Positions 1 to 6,948 of a stretch of DNA of 20,364 nt are shown piece after piece. The notes under the pieces are model-generated. The model was not told where the DNA came from and ran no database searches. It saw only the letters and a list, made by a program, of their open reading frames with translations. The stretch's first letter is position 1; every line of letters starts with the position of its first letter. The stretch is from assembly GCA_029243665.1 (NCBI GenBank), contig JAQWRO010000029.1:1-20364 (forward strand), read 5' to 3'. The translations under genes were made by a program, and so were the position numbers. The DNA comes from Gammaproteobacteria bacterium. GTDB lineage: Bacteria; Pseudomonadota; Gammaproteobacteria; Comchoanobacterales; Comchoanobacteraceae.

Positions 1-2790
1 GGTTTATCCAATGCTATTTGGTCTGAGGTTGAAAACACTGTATATAAGACTAATTCAATTTTATCCTATATAAAACTAGTTGAAACTAGTACTGATACAC
101 ATGCTGCTAAGATTGATTCACTAACCCAGGCTGAGCAACAAGCATATAACCGTTGTTTATATAAAACAGACAGTAATTGTACAGCAGCTGGTAATATTAT
201 TGGCCAGAGTAATGTTGAGAACGCATTAAGTTTAACGCAAATGCTCATTATGTATCAGTCTTGTCTATCATATAATTTAAAGAAGCTTCAGGATGATTAT
301 GAAGCATGTATGAAGGTTGCTGGTAACTTTGATAATATCAGTTGTTACCCGCCAAAAAGGGAAGATTTATATTCGGTAAATTATAGTACTTATAAAATTT
401 CATATATAGGACCCAAAAGCTCTAATACAACATATGCTTGTGGAAATGTTTACATGACCCCAGAATGCTCAGATAAATCTAGCTGTAAAGATTATGAGGC
501 TGATTATGATAAAAATATGTTTGATGCTTTTATGACATTATTCAATGCTTCTGTGGAACCTGCAGATTCAATCTTTCAATATTATGATCAATGTAACGAA
601 GATGATCCTACACAGTCCTGCTACAACCCACCTAATAGTGAGTATTCTTCAAATTGTATTAATACAGACGGATCAGTTCTCGGATCATGTAGTATAACAA
701 GTGCGAGTGTGAACGCATTAAATGACTTAACATTAAAAGCAACTGCATATCAACTGGATTTCGCAGATAATAGTGCTGTCACAGAGCTAAATACGGGTCA
801 GTCTGAAAAAGGATATGCAGATGCGCTTGGATTCATGGATGGCGGTTGGATTTTGGCGGGTAATTCCTATGGCACACTCGTTTATTATGGACCAAAGACA
901 AGTGGCAGCACCATGCCATTCATGAATGTATTTAAAGCAAGTTTATCAGGCTCTTCATTGCCTGATAGTTTAGAAAAAGTGTATGAGTATTTAACCCCTA
1001 AATCTGGTTCTATTTCAGACTTTACTGGCGGCACAAGCACTTACTTAACCTATGATTTAACTCTAGAGAAAAGTTTGATTGACTGGTCTAATCCAATCAG
1101 TACAGATGAAATTAATACAGCAAAACAAGAAACAGAAGACGCCAAATCAGCGAGTAAAGAAGTTGTAACAAGTGCGCACATCAATCAATGTATGACAGGA
1201 GATTACTTTTATGAAAATGGTAGTGCCGTAGCTTGTAATGAAGTATTGGGTGGTGAGCCACCTAATACGACTGCTTCTGAAGTCGATGGTTATGATTGTG
1301 GTAAAAATGACTTTTCTATGCGATATTTATCATGCATTGTGGCACATAATATTGGAAAAGAAAATTATACAAAATTTCCATTTAATGCAGGGATTGATAG
1401 TAATTGGTCCAGTTATTTAAAGCCAACATATGATATGGAATATAGTCTGCCTGATATCGTAAATAGTAAGGGGGTATTAGCCCTAAATTGGGAAGACATA
1501 ACCACGGATTATTTTAATGGTATTCAAACAGCATGGGTGTTGGCCATGTTCGGTGGCACAGATGTAAAAAGTATTGTTGACCCAGTTTCTAGAATGCGAA
1601 TGATGGGGATTCGTTTAATAGATGATTCAACAACCTATGTGGGAACTGTTGTTAAGGATTCGCTTGATTTTGTGCAAGCTGCCATATGGGATTTTTATTT
1701 TGGGTATATGATTGGGAATATCGTTTTCGGTGCAATAATTGACGGTGTAAGAATAGTGGTTGGTAGTATCGAATATGTTATAATAAAATTTATGGAAGCT
1801 TTAGCAATTCTTTTGGCTGCAGTAATTCCTGCTCCTGCCGGTGAAATACTCGCGACTTTGGTCTTAGAAGCGCTTGAGATGATAAAACAAATGCTCGTTG
1901 GCGTCTATGTTATCATGTATGCAATATCCGTAGTCTTCAATGCAGTTGCCCAATTACTACCTATGTTGGCACAAATACTGATTTTATCTGCCACACAATA
2001 TTTTACTATATATCTAGCTATCGCAATTCCTGTTTTAGTTTTGGGTGGTTATCTTGCTGGCTATTTATCGATGGTTCCATATTTAGTTTTCTTAGTCACA
2101 GTTGCGGGTTGGTTTTTGTTGATTCTTGAGTCAGCCATTGCGGCACCTATTATTGCCTTAGGTGTGACTTACCCTCAAGGACATGATTTTTTTGGTAGGG
2201 CTGAGCAGTTCCTATCAATGCTTTTAAATATTTTCATAAGGCCCGCATGTATTATAATCGGATTTTTATTTGGCATAATGATGGCATCTATGTCTTTATT
2301 TTTGCTTAATGCTATTTTGTTTCCAGTGATTATAAATTATATGGGTTTCTTAGTAGGTAGTGACTTTTTAAGTATTGAATTAACAAATTATATTCAGGGC
2401 ATTGGAACGTCACCTATTAATGGTTATAGCGGTGGCATAATTGATACCTTTATTTATTTTATATTGATGTTATTATATGCATATACTGCAAGTAATGCTT
2501 TGATATATTCATTTAGTTTGACTTACATGATTCCTTATCAATTAACACGATGGGTTGATCCAAGAGCGGCTGAATCACCTGAAGAGGTTAGAGGCTCAAT
2601 GGACGAAGTTAAACAATCGTTTGTAGGAGAAGTGATTGGTGGATTGGCAAATTCATTAACTTCATTATTTGCATTGACTTCAATGTTCGCTCAAACTGCA
2701 CAAATGGCACCATCTGGAACTGGTGGTTTTAATAAAAAGCCAATTGAAAAAGCTGTTGAGAACTCTGGAAATAACGCTGGAGTTACATAA
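1..2790 (+). CDS. dotA: DotA/TraY-family type IVB secretion membrane protein (5' end missing)
   Basis: The reading frame is open from base 1, so the gene begins left of the window; the ATG at 241 is internal. 929 codons are visible, against roughly 1000-1050 residues for known DotA. DotA is the polytopic inner-membrane protein of the Dot/Icm (type IVB) secretion system, related to plasmid TraY. The first ~550 visible residues are hydrophilic, rich in Ser/Thr/Asn/Tyr, and hold 16 cysteines, as expected of the large periplasmic loop. From about nt 1660 to 2530 there are about seven hydrophobic segments. Between them lies the family-typical stretch AAPIIALGVTYPQGHDFFG (nt ~2140-2195), followed by an EQxLxxLLNIFIRP segment. 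An ~85-residue hydrophilic tail, presumably cytoplasmic, ends the protein. The stop is 33 nt before ald. No other dot/icm gene is in the window. Family assignment is by recalled motif and topology, not by alignment. Confidence 0.88.
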   Translation, partial: GLSNAIWSEVENTVYKTNSILSYIKLVETSTDTHAAKIDSLTQAEQQAYNRCLYKTDSNCTAAGNIIGQSNVENALSLTQMLIMYQSCLSYNLKKLQDDYEACMKVAGNFDNISCYPPKREDLYSVNYSTYKISYIGPKSSNTTYACGNVYMTPECSDKSSCKDYEADYDKNMFDAFMTLFNASVEPADSIFQYYDQCNEDDPTQSCYNPPNSEYSSNCINTDGSVLGSCSITSASVNALNDLTLKATAYQLDFADNSAVTELNTGQSEKGYADALGFMDGGWILAGNSYGTLVYYGPKTSGSTMPFMNVFKASLSGSSLPDSLEKVYEYLTPKSGSISDFTGGTSTYLTYDLTLEKSLIDWSNPISTDEINTAKQETEDAKSASKEVVTSAHINQCMTGDYFYENGSAVACNEVLGGEPPNTTASEVDGYDCGKNDFSMRYLSCIVAHNIGKENYTKFPFNAGIDSNWSSYLKPTYDMEYSLPDIVNSKGVLALNWEDITTDYFNGIQTAWVLAMFGGTDVKSIVDPVSRMRMMGIRLIDDSTTYVGTVVKDSLDFVQAAIWDFYFGYMIGNIVFGAIIDGVRIVVGSIEYVIIKFMEALAILLAAVIPAPAGEILATLVLEALEMIKQMLVGVYVIMYAISVVFNAVAQLLPMLAQILILSATQYFTIYLAIAIPVLVLGGYLAGYLSMVPYLVFLVTVAGWFLLILESAIAAPIIALGVTYPQGHDFFGRAEQFLSMLLNIFIRPACIIIGFLFGIMMASMSLFLLNAILFPVIINYMGFLVGSDFLSIELTNYIQGIGTSPINGYSGGIIDTFIYFILMLLYAYTASNALIYSFSLTYMIPYQLTRWVDPRAAESPEEVRGSMDEVKQSFVGEVIGGLANSLTSLFALTSMFAQTAQMAPSGTGGFNKKPIEKAVENSGNNAGVT

Positions 2791-2823
2791 AGTTAGTTGA
2801 TTTAAAACATTTATGAGGTAAAT

Positions 2824-3957
2824 ATGAGAATTGGTATACCAAAAGAAATTAAAACGAATGAAAGCCGAGTTGGCTTAACCCCTGATTCTGTTCGCGAGCT
2901 TTTTGAACATGGTCATGAAATATTTGTTGAAACAAATGCAGGCGTAGAAATTGGATGTCTAGATACAGACTACCAAGCTGCGGGAGCTAAAATACTACCT
3001 GACGCAAAAGCAGTGTTTGACACAGCAGAAATGATCATTAAAGTAAAAGAGCCTCAACCTGACGAATGTAAGATGCTTTCAGAAGGTCAAATACTCTTTA
3101 CTTACCTTCATCTAGCAGCAGATAAGTTGCAAGCTGATTTACTAAAAGAGTCTAAGTGTACAGCCATTGCATATGAAACGGTTACGGATAATTTTGGTGG
3201 TCTGCCACTTCTTGCGCCGATGAGTGAAGTTGCTGGTCGTTTCTCCATTCAAGCAGGTGCAAGATGTTTAGAAAGACCTCAGGGAGGCTCAGGCATCTTA
3301 CTTGGTGGCGTACCTGGTGTTGATAAAGGTAAAGTAGTTATTATCGGTGGTGGTGTCGTAGGTACCAATGCTGCAGTCATGGCATTAGGTAAAGGCGCAC
3401 ATGTCACTATGTTAGATCGTTCTAGTAGACGTTTATCAGAGTTAAGCCTTGAGTTTAGAGATACACTAGATACCATTTATGCAAGTGCTGCAAACATTGA
3501 AAGATATGTTTTAGATGCTGATTTAGTGGTTGGTGCTGTGCTAGTTCCAGGAGATTCCGCACCAAAATTAGTTAAGCGTGATTGGTTATCAAAAATGCGT
3601 CCAGGCAGTGTATTGGTTGATGTTGCTATTGATCAAGGTGGTTGCTTTGAAACATCTAAACCAACAACGCATCAAGACCCAACTTATATTATTGATGGAG
3701 TCATTCATTATTGTGTAGCTAACATGCCGGGTGCTGTGCCAAGAACATCTGCATTTGCTTTGAATAATGTGACTATGCCGCACGTATTATCTATAGCAAA
3801 TTTAGGTTTAAGCAATGCTTTGAACCGTGATAGTCATTTAGTAAATGGTCTCAATGTTTGTGAAGGTGCCATTACTCATCCAGCAGTCGCACATGCTCTT
3901 AAAATGGATTATGTTGCACCTGATAAGATTTTCAATTTAAAGGTTGAATCCGTATGA
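2824..3957 (+). CDS. ald: Alanine dehydrogenase (NAD-dependent)
   Basis: This 377-residue protein is full length for alanine dehydrogenase, which interconverts L-alanine + NAD+ + water and pyruvate + ammonia + NADH in the cytoplasm. The N-terminus MRIGIPKEIKTNESRVGLTP is diagnostic. Substrate and catalytic positions known in the family are in place: Arg15, Lys75, His96 and Asp270 (in DVAIDQGG). The Rossmann glycine motif GGGVVG is at residues 175-180. The start is supported by GAGG five bases upstream of the ATG. The stop overlaps the pepA start as ATGA, so the two are translationally coupled. Together they suggest peptide breakdown feeding alanine carbon and nitrogen into pyruvate and ammonia. 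No strong promoter was seen in the 33-nt gap after dotA; transcription may read through from dotA or start inside it. Confidence 0.96.
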   Translation: MRIGIPKEIKTNESRVGLTPDSVRELFEHGHEIFVETNAGVEIGCLDTDYQAAGAKILPDAKAVFDTAEMIIKVKEPQPDECKMLSEGQILFTYLHLAADKLQADLLKESKCTAIAYETVTDNFGGLPLLAPMSEVAGRFSIQAGARCLERPQGGSGILLGGVPGVDKGKVVIIGGGVVGTNAAVMALGKGAHVTMLDRSSRRLSELSLEFRDTLDTIYASAANIERYVLDADLVVGAVLVPGDSAPKLVKRDWLSKMRPGSVLVDVAIDQGGCFETSKPTTHQDPTYIIDGVIHYCVANMPGAVPRTSAFALNNVTMPHVLSIANLGLSNALNRDSHLVNGLNVCEGAITHPAVAHALKMDYVAPDKIFNLKVESV

Positions 3958-5288
3958 TTAAAATACAACTTATTTCTTCAAAGAATCTAGGCACTTTAAA
4001 TTTAAGTGCATTTGATCAAAAACAAATTGAGGCACATGATTTTACAGCAAAGTCTGGTCAGCAACTGAACCTTATTAATGAAACAGGCGAAATACATACT
4101 GTTTTATTTGGGTTTTCAGAGGGTGATTCTATTTGGAATGCTGCTGAAGTAACAAAACGATTGCCTCACGGCACCTATCAGTTTGTGACAACATTGACTG
4201 GTGATGATTTGTTTTTACTTCATTTAGTATGGCATTTAGGTATTTACAAGTTTGATCGTTATAAAACACAAGTCTCACAACAGCTACATTTAGTGGATGT
4301 AGAAGGTGTCGATTCATCAAAGTTACAACTTGTCATTCGCTCCATAAACTGGGTTAGAGATTTGGTGAACACACCTGCCGAAGATATGGGTCCGGCAGAA
4401 ATGCAACTTTCAATTGAACAATTAGCTAAAACTTGTGGTGCAACCATTCAGGTTATTACTGGTGAAGATTGTTTGAGCGAGGGTTTTCCATTGACTCATG
4501 CGGTAGGACGTGCAAGTGATAGAGCGCCACGTGTGGTTGAACTTCAGTGGGGTAAGGTTGGTGATAAAAAAGTAACACTGGTAGGCAAGGGTGTTTGTTT
4601 TGATACTGGCGGGCTTGATATTAAAACGGCAGCTGGCATGCGTCAAATGAAAAAAGATATGTCAGGCGCTGCACATGCATTAGCACTTGGTAATTTAATC
4701 ATGGGACTAGAGCTTCCAATCGATTTAAGAGTCATTGTACCAATCGTTGACAATAATGTTGGCTCTAGAAGCTATAGACCTGGAGATGTTTTTATTTCAA
4801 GAAATGGAAAGAGCATTGAAATTGGAAATACGGATGCAGAAGGGCGGCTTATTTTAGCTGATGCTCTGACAGCAGCCTGTGAAAGAAGCCCTGATCTATT
4901 GATTGATTTTGCAACCTTAACGGGCAATAGAGCATTAGGTTCGGTCGTATCTTGTTTTAGTAAAGATGTTTCTTTGACGCAGTCTTTGCAAAAACATGGT
5001 GAGTCAGTATCTGATCCTGTGTGGTCAATGCCACTTGTAGATGAATATGTGGACTTATTTAAGTCTGATATTGCAGATTTAGTAAATATTGCAAACACGC
5101 CTGTAGACACAGGTACAGTTGCAGCAGCAGCTTTTTTAAGTGAATTTGTTTCAAAAGATACAACTTGGGTTCACTGTGATTTGCTTGGTTATAATGTTAA
5201 ACCATTTCCTGGCAAGCCAAAAGGTGCTGAAGCCATGAGTTTAAGAGCCTGGTTAAGCTTTATTGAGGCATGGTTAAAAGAAAACTAA
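3954..5288 (+). CDS. M17 leucyl aminopeptidase family protein
   Basis: This 444-residue cytosolic metallo-aminopeptidase of family M17 (PepA/PepB type) removes N-terminal residues from peptides. The C-terminal catalytic domain holds the two-metal site: VGKGVCFDTGG (Lys212, Asp217), Asp235 in KKDMSG, and the signature NTDAEGRL at 292-299, giving Asp294, Glu296 and catalytic Arg298. The N-terminal ~130 residues are divergent. The total is shorter than E. coli PepA (503 residues), nearer the short M17 proteins found in alphaproteobacteria and some intracellular gammaproteobacteria. The ATG at 3954 overlaps the ald stop by four bases, indicating coupled translation. A strong hairpin (5302-5329) lies 14 bases after the stop, but within the next open frame. 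The family is certain; whether it should be called pepA or pepB is not. Confidence 0.94.
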   Translation: MIKIQLISSKNLGTLNLSAFDQKQIEAHDFTAKSGQQLNLINETGEIHTVLFGFSEGDSIWNAAEVTKRLPHGTYQFVTTLTGDDLFLLHLVWHLGIYKFDRYKTQVSQQLHLVDVEGVDSSKLQLVIRSINWVRDLVNTPAEDMGPAEMQLSIEQLAKTCGATIQVITGEDCLSEGFPLTHAVGRASDRAPRVVELQWGKVGDKKVTLVGKGVCFDTGGLDIKTAAGMRQMKKDMSGAAHALALGNLIMGLELPIDLRVIVPIVDNNVGSRSYRPGDVFISRNGKSIEIGNTDAEGRLILADALTAACERSPDLLIDFATLTGNRALGSVVSCFSKDVSLTQSLQKHGESVSDPVWSMPLVDEYVDLFKSDIADLVNIANTPVDTGTVAAAAFLSEFVSKDTTWVHCDLLGYNVKPFPGKPKGAEAMSLRAWLSFIEAWLKEN

Positions 5289-5917
5289 TACAATCTATTG
5301 GCACCAAGCTTATGTTAATAAGCTTGGTGTCTTCTATTTGTTATGCTGACTCAGTAGCGCCAAAAGCAAAAAGCTTAAGAAAAAACTTTTATGGTTGGAA
5401 AAGTATTTCTGGCACTTGCCGTAATCAGCGCCATGAACTATTAATGCAACGTAGTTTAAAATCTGTCACATTTAAGACAGAAGATAAATGTCGTGTTTTG
5501 TCAGGCTACTGGATCGATGATTATACCTTTGAGGCTTATCAAATCGCTGAAGATGTGACAATGGATCATGTGGTTAGCTTGAAATATGCGTATGATCATG
5601 GTGCCAAACAATGGCCAAAAAATAAGCGCTCTAACTTTTATAATGATGCAGAAAATTTAGTGTTAACTGGACGTAAAACCAATGCAGCTAAAAATTATTT
5701 CGCCCCTGATGCATGGCTGCCTCAATCTCACAAGGCTCAGTGCGAGTATATCCAAAAGTGGGATTATATTACAAAAAAATACACACTGACAGTTGAGAAA
5801 AAAATTGTACAAGTCATACAAAATGTTAGCTCAAAGTGCACGCCCGGAGAGACTCGAACTCCCGACCACCTGGTTCGAAGCCAGGCACTCTATCCAACTG
5901 AGCTACGGGCGCAATAA
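5270..5917 (+). CDS. Predicted secreted HNH (DUF1524-like) endonuclease
   Basis: A 215-residue protein starts with a positively charged n-region (MVKRK) and a hydrophobic core ending in SSICYA-DS, a plausible Sec signal peptide, so export is predicted. The body matches the HNH/DUF1524 nuclease layout: a C-N-R segment (Cys50), Cys74 and GYW, then the DHVV motif (Asp99-His100), LKYAYDHGAKQW, FYNDAENLVLT (Asn125, Asn129), N138/K141, and AWLP with Cys158 and a YIQKWDYI helix. It may degrade nucleic acid in the periplasm or outside the cell. The ATG at 5270 overlaps pepA by 19 nt and has no well-spaced ribosome site; an ATG at 5312 would remove the charged n-region. Residues ~190-215 are encoded antisense to tRNA-Arg, so the natural C-terminus is probably around residue 189 and the tail is an accident of stop-codon loss. 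Family fairly sure; substrate unknown. Confidence 0.8.
   Translation: MVKRKLIQSIGTKLMLISLVSSICYADSVAPKAKSLRKNFYGWKSISGTCRNQRHELLMQRSLKSVTFKTEDKCRVLSGYWIDDYTFEAYQIAEDVTMDHVVSLKYAYDHGAKQWPKNKRSNFYNDAENLVLTGRKTNAAKNYFAPDAWLPQSHKAQCEYIQKWDYITKKYTLTVEKKIVQVIQNVSSKCTPGETRTPDHLVRSQALYPTELRAQ
5302..5329 (+). terminator. Perfect 11-bp hairpin after pepA, inside the nuclease 5' end
   Basis: CACCAAGCTTA at 5302-5312 is exactly complementary to TAAGCTTGGTG at 5319-5329, with a 6-base loop, and a G-U pair extends it outward. It sits 14 bases after the aminopeptidase stop and is followed by a pyrimidine-rich but interrupted run (TCTTCTATTTG), so it resembles an imperfect intrinsic terminator or attenuator for the ald-aminopeptidase pair. 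It also encodes part of the nuclease signal peptide. Terminator function is inference; the hairpin itself is direct. Confidence 0.45.
5839..5912 (-). tRNA. tRNA-Arg, anticodon TCG
   Basis: Read on the minus strand, a full cloverleaf runs from 5912 to 5839: acceptor GCGCCCG/CGGGCGT (first pair G-U), D arm GCTC...GAGT, anticodon arm CCTGG-CTTCGAA-CCAGG with anticodon TCG, variable TGGTC, and T arm GGGAG-TTCGAGT-CTCTC. The 5' sequence GCGCCCGTAGCTCAG is typical of gammaproteobacterial tRNA-Arg. The anticodon reads CGA and, if A34 is not modified otherwise, possibly other CGN codons. The discriminator is G, followed by CAC, so the 3' CCA is not encoded and must be added enzymatically. It lies 46 bp downstream of fdxA on the same strand and could share its transcript. 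It is fully antisense to the 3' end of the nuclease frame. Confidence 0.95.
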
Positions 5918-5958
5918 GGTTATCATAAGGTATCAATCAGAATAAATAAATCTTTTTT

Positions 5959-6294
5959 TTATTCGGCGGGCTTTTCTGATAGTAAAGCAAACTTATCTTT
6001 TTTATCAGCCCAGTCATCAGCATCTTCAGGGGCATCTTTTTGATGGTCAATGACAGGCCACTGTTGAGCAAGTTTTGCATTCAACTCTACAAACTGCTTT
6101 TGATCTTCTGGTACATCATCTTCGGCATAAATAGCGTCGACAGGGCAGTGATCTACACATAGATTACAATCGATACATTCTTCAGGATCAATGACTAGAA
6201 AGTTTTCACCTTCACGAAAGCAATCAACAGGACAGACTTCAACACAGTCCATATATTTACAGCGAATGCATGATTCTGTCACAACGTATGTCAT
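5959..6294 (-). CDS. fdxA: 7Fe-8S ferredoxin
   Basis: This 111-residue cytoplasmic ferredoxin resembles Azotobacter ferredoxin I. Cysteine positions match that fold: Cys9, Cys17 and Cys50 would bind the [3Fe-4S] cluster, Cys21, Cys40, Cys43 and Cys46 the [4Fe-4S] cluster, and Cys12 and Cys25 correspond to the free cysteines. The C-terminal ~55 residues are acidic, as in the family. It carries electrons at low potential; the partner is not identifiable here, though a large iron-sulfur flavoprotein lies 0.9 kb away. The ATG at 6294 has a consensus promoter upstream (-35 at 6343-6338, -10 at 6321-6316). It is divergent from ibaG-grxD, which act in iron-sulfur cluster handling, so shared control is plausible. 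A run of eight A on the mRNA follows the stop. Confidence 0.95.
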   Translation of the reverse strand: MTYVVTESCIRCKYMDCVEVCPVDCFREGENFLVIDPEECIDCNLCVDHCPVDAIYAEDDVPEDQKQFVELNAKLAQQWPVIDHQKDAPEDADDWADKKDKFALLSEKPAE

Positions 6295-6315
6295 AATTTA
6301 CCTATCAAAAAGCAT

Positions 6316-6343
6316 ATTATAAATAAATCGACGGTTCTTGCAA
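6316..6343 (-). promoter_or_regulatory. Sigma-70 promoter for fdxA
   Basis: On the minus strand a perfect TATAAT (6321-6316) is preceded by TTGCAA (6343-6338) with a 16-base spacer. Transcription would begin near 6309, about 15 bases before the fdxA ATG at 6294. This is one of the best -10 matches noticed in the window. Confidence 0.6.
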
Positions 6344-6357
6344 ACAATTCAAACAAT
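6341..6357. repeat. Tandem CAAACAAT repeat between divergent promoters
   Basis: CAAACAAT occurs exactly at 6341-6348 and 6350-6357, a 9-bp period. The pair overlaps the fdxA -35 and lies just upstream of the ibaG -35, a position expected for a regulator of both promoters. Direct repeats this short can also arise by chance in AT-rich DNA, so operator function is a guess. Confidence 0.35.
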
Positions 6358-6363
6358 ATAAAT

Positions 6364-6391
6364 TTAACATTTCTAGTATTTCTGTGATAAT
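6364..6391 (+). promoter_or_regulatory. Sigma-70 promoter for ibaG-grxD
   Basis: TTAACA (6364-6369, 5 of 6 consensus bases) is followed after 16 bases by GATAAT (6386-6391, 5 of 6), with TG one base before it (6383-6384) as in an extended -10. The start of transcription would fall near 6398, only a few bases before the ibaG ATG at 6402, predicting a near-leaderless mRNA. Confidence 0.55.
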
Positions 6392-6401
6392 ATATAGCAT
6401 T

Positions 6402-6641
6402 ATGTTTGATAAAAAAGAAATAGAGCAAGCTTTGCAAGCCGCTTTTAAAGACGGTAAAGTTGTCGTTGAAGGAGATGATGGCGTTCATTTTCATGCCACT
6501 GTAACAAGTGAGTCATTTAGAGGGAAAACACGCATTCAACAGCATCAAATGGTTTATCGTGTGCTTGGCGAAAAAGTAGGTAATGAAATTCATGCACTTG
6601 GCCTTACTACAAAAACTCCGGAGACCCCCCATGACAATTAA
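6402..6641 (+). CDS. ibaG: BolA-family protein IbaG
   Basis: This 79-residue BolA-family protein starts MFDKKEIEQALQAAF, like E. coli IbaG (YrbA), and contains the family core: VVEGDDGVHFHATV, then RIQQHQMVYRVLG, and the conserved histidine in IHALGLTTKTP. BolA proteins pair with CGFS monothiol glutaredoxins to bind a [2Fe-2S] cluster in iron-sulfur trafficking, and such a glutaredoxin follows directly with an 11-nt overlap. An upstream in-frame ATG at 6384 falls on the promoter -10 element and is not used here. No Shine-Dalgarno sequence precedes 6402, in keeping with the short leader predicted from the promoter. In many gammaproteobacteria ibaG lies between mlaB and murA; here those two are directly adjacent and ibaG has moved next to grxD. 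Confidence 0.9.
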   Translation: MFDKKEIEQALQAAFKDGKVVVEGDDGVHFHATVTSESFRGKTRIQQHQMVYRVLGEKVGNEIHALGLTTKTPETPHDN

Positions 6642-6948
6642 CGATCGAATTACAAAACAATTAGCAGCTGATGCAGTCATATTATATATGAAAGGTGAGC
6701 CGATGATGCCCATGTGTGGTTTTTCGGCAACAGTGGTAGACATTTTATCTAAATATGATATTGATTTTCAGTCATATAATATTTTACTTGATGGTGAATT
6801 GCGTCAAGGGCTTAAAGATTTTAGTCAATGGCCAACATTTCCTCAGTTATATGTGAATGGTGAGCTTGTTGGTGGATGCGACATCATTAGTGAGTTGCAC
6901 CAATCAGGCGAATTGGCTGAACTACTGGCAAATGCTCAAGACAATTAA
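6631..6948 (+). CDS. grxD: Monothiol CGFS glutaredoxin (Grx4 type)
   Basis: The protein has 105 residues counted from the ATG at 6631, which follows a GGAGA ribosome site; the longer frame from 6583 is inside ibaG and is not used. The single-domain glutaredoxin has the CGFS active site at residues 29-32, Lys21 of the glutathione site, and the conserved block WPTFPQLYVNGELVGGCDI at 67-85. CGFS glutaredoxins bind a bridging [2Fe-2S] cluster with glutathione and deliver clusters to apoproteins, often as heterodimers with BolA proteins. The 11-nt overlap with ibaG gives coupled expression of the two partners. The 3' end overlaps a possible small minus-strand gene by four bases. Confidence 0.95.
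   Translation: MTINDRITKQLAADAVILYMKGEPMMPMCGFSATVVDILSKYDIDFQSYNILLDGELRQGLKDFSQWPTFPQLYVNGELVGGCDIISELHQSGELAELLANAQDN

Noticed and set aside
241..243. ATG at 241 as the dotA start
   Set aside because: The frame is open to base 1 with similar cysteine-rich sequence, so this methionine is internal.
4772..5110. Minus-strand frame of 112 codons inside the aminopeptidase
   Set aside because: It is the shadow of a well-conserved catalytic domain on the plus strand.
5952..5960. Run of eight T after TC as a plus-strand terminator for the nuclease gene
   Set aside because: No convincing hairpin precedes it; it is the 3' flank of fdxA on the other strand.
6384..6401. Upstream ATG for ibaG at 6384
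   Set aside because: It overlaps the predicted -10 element, and the family N-terminus begins at 6402.
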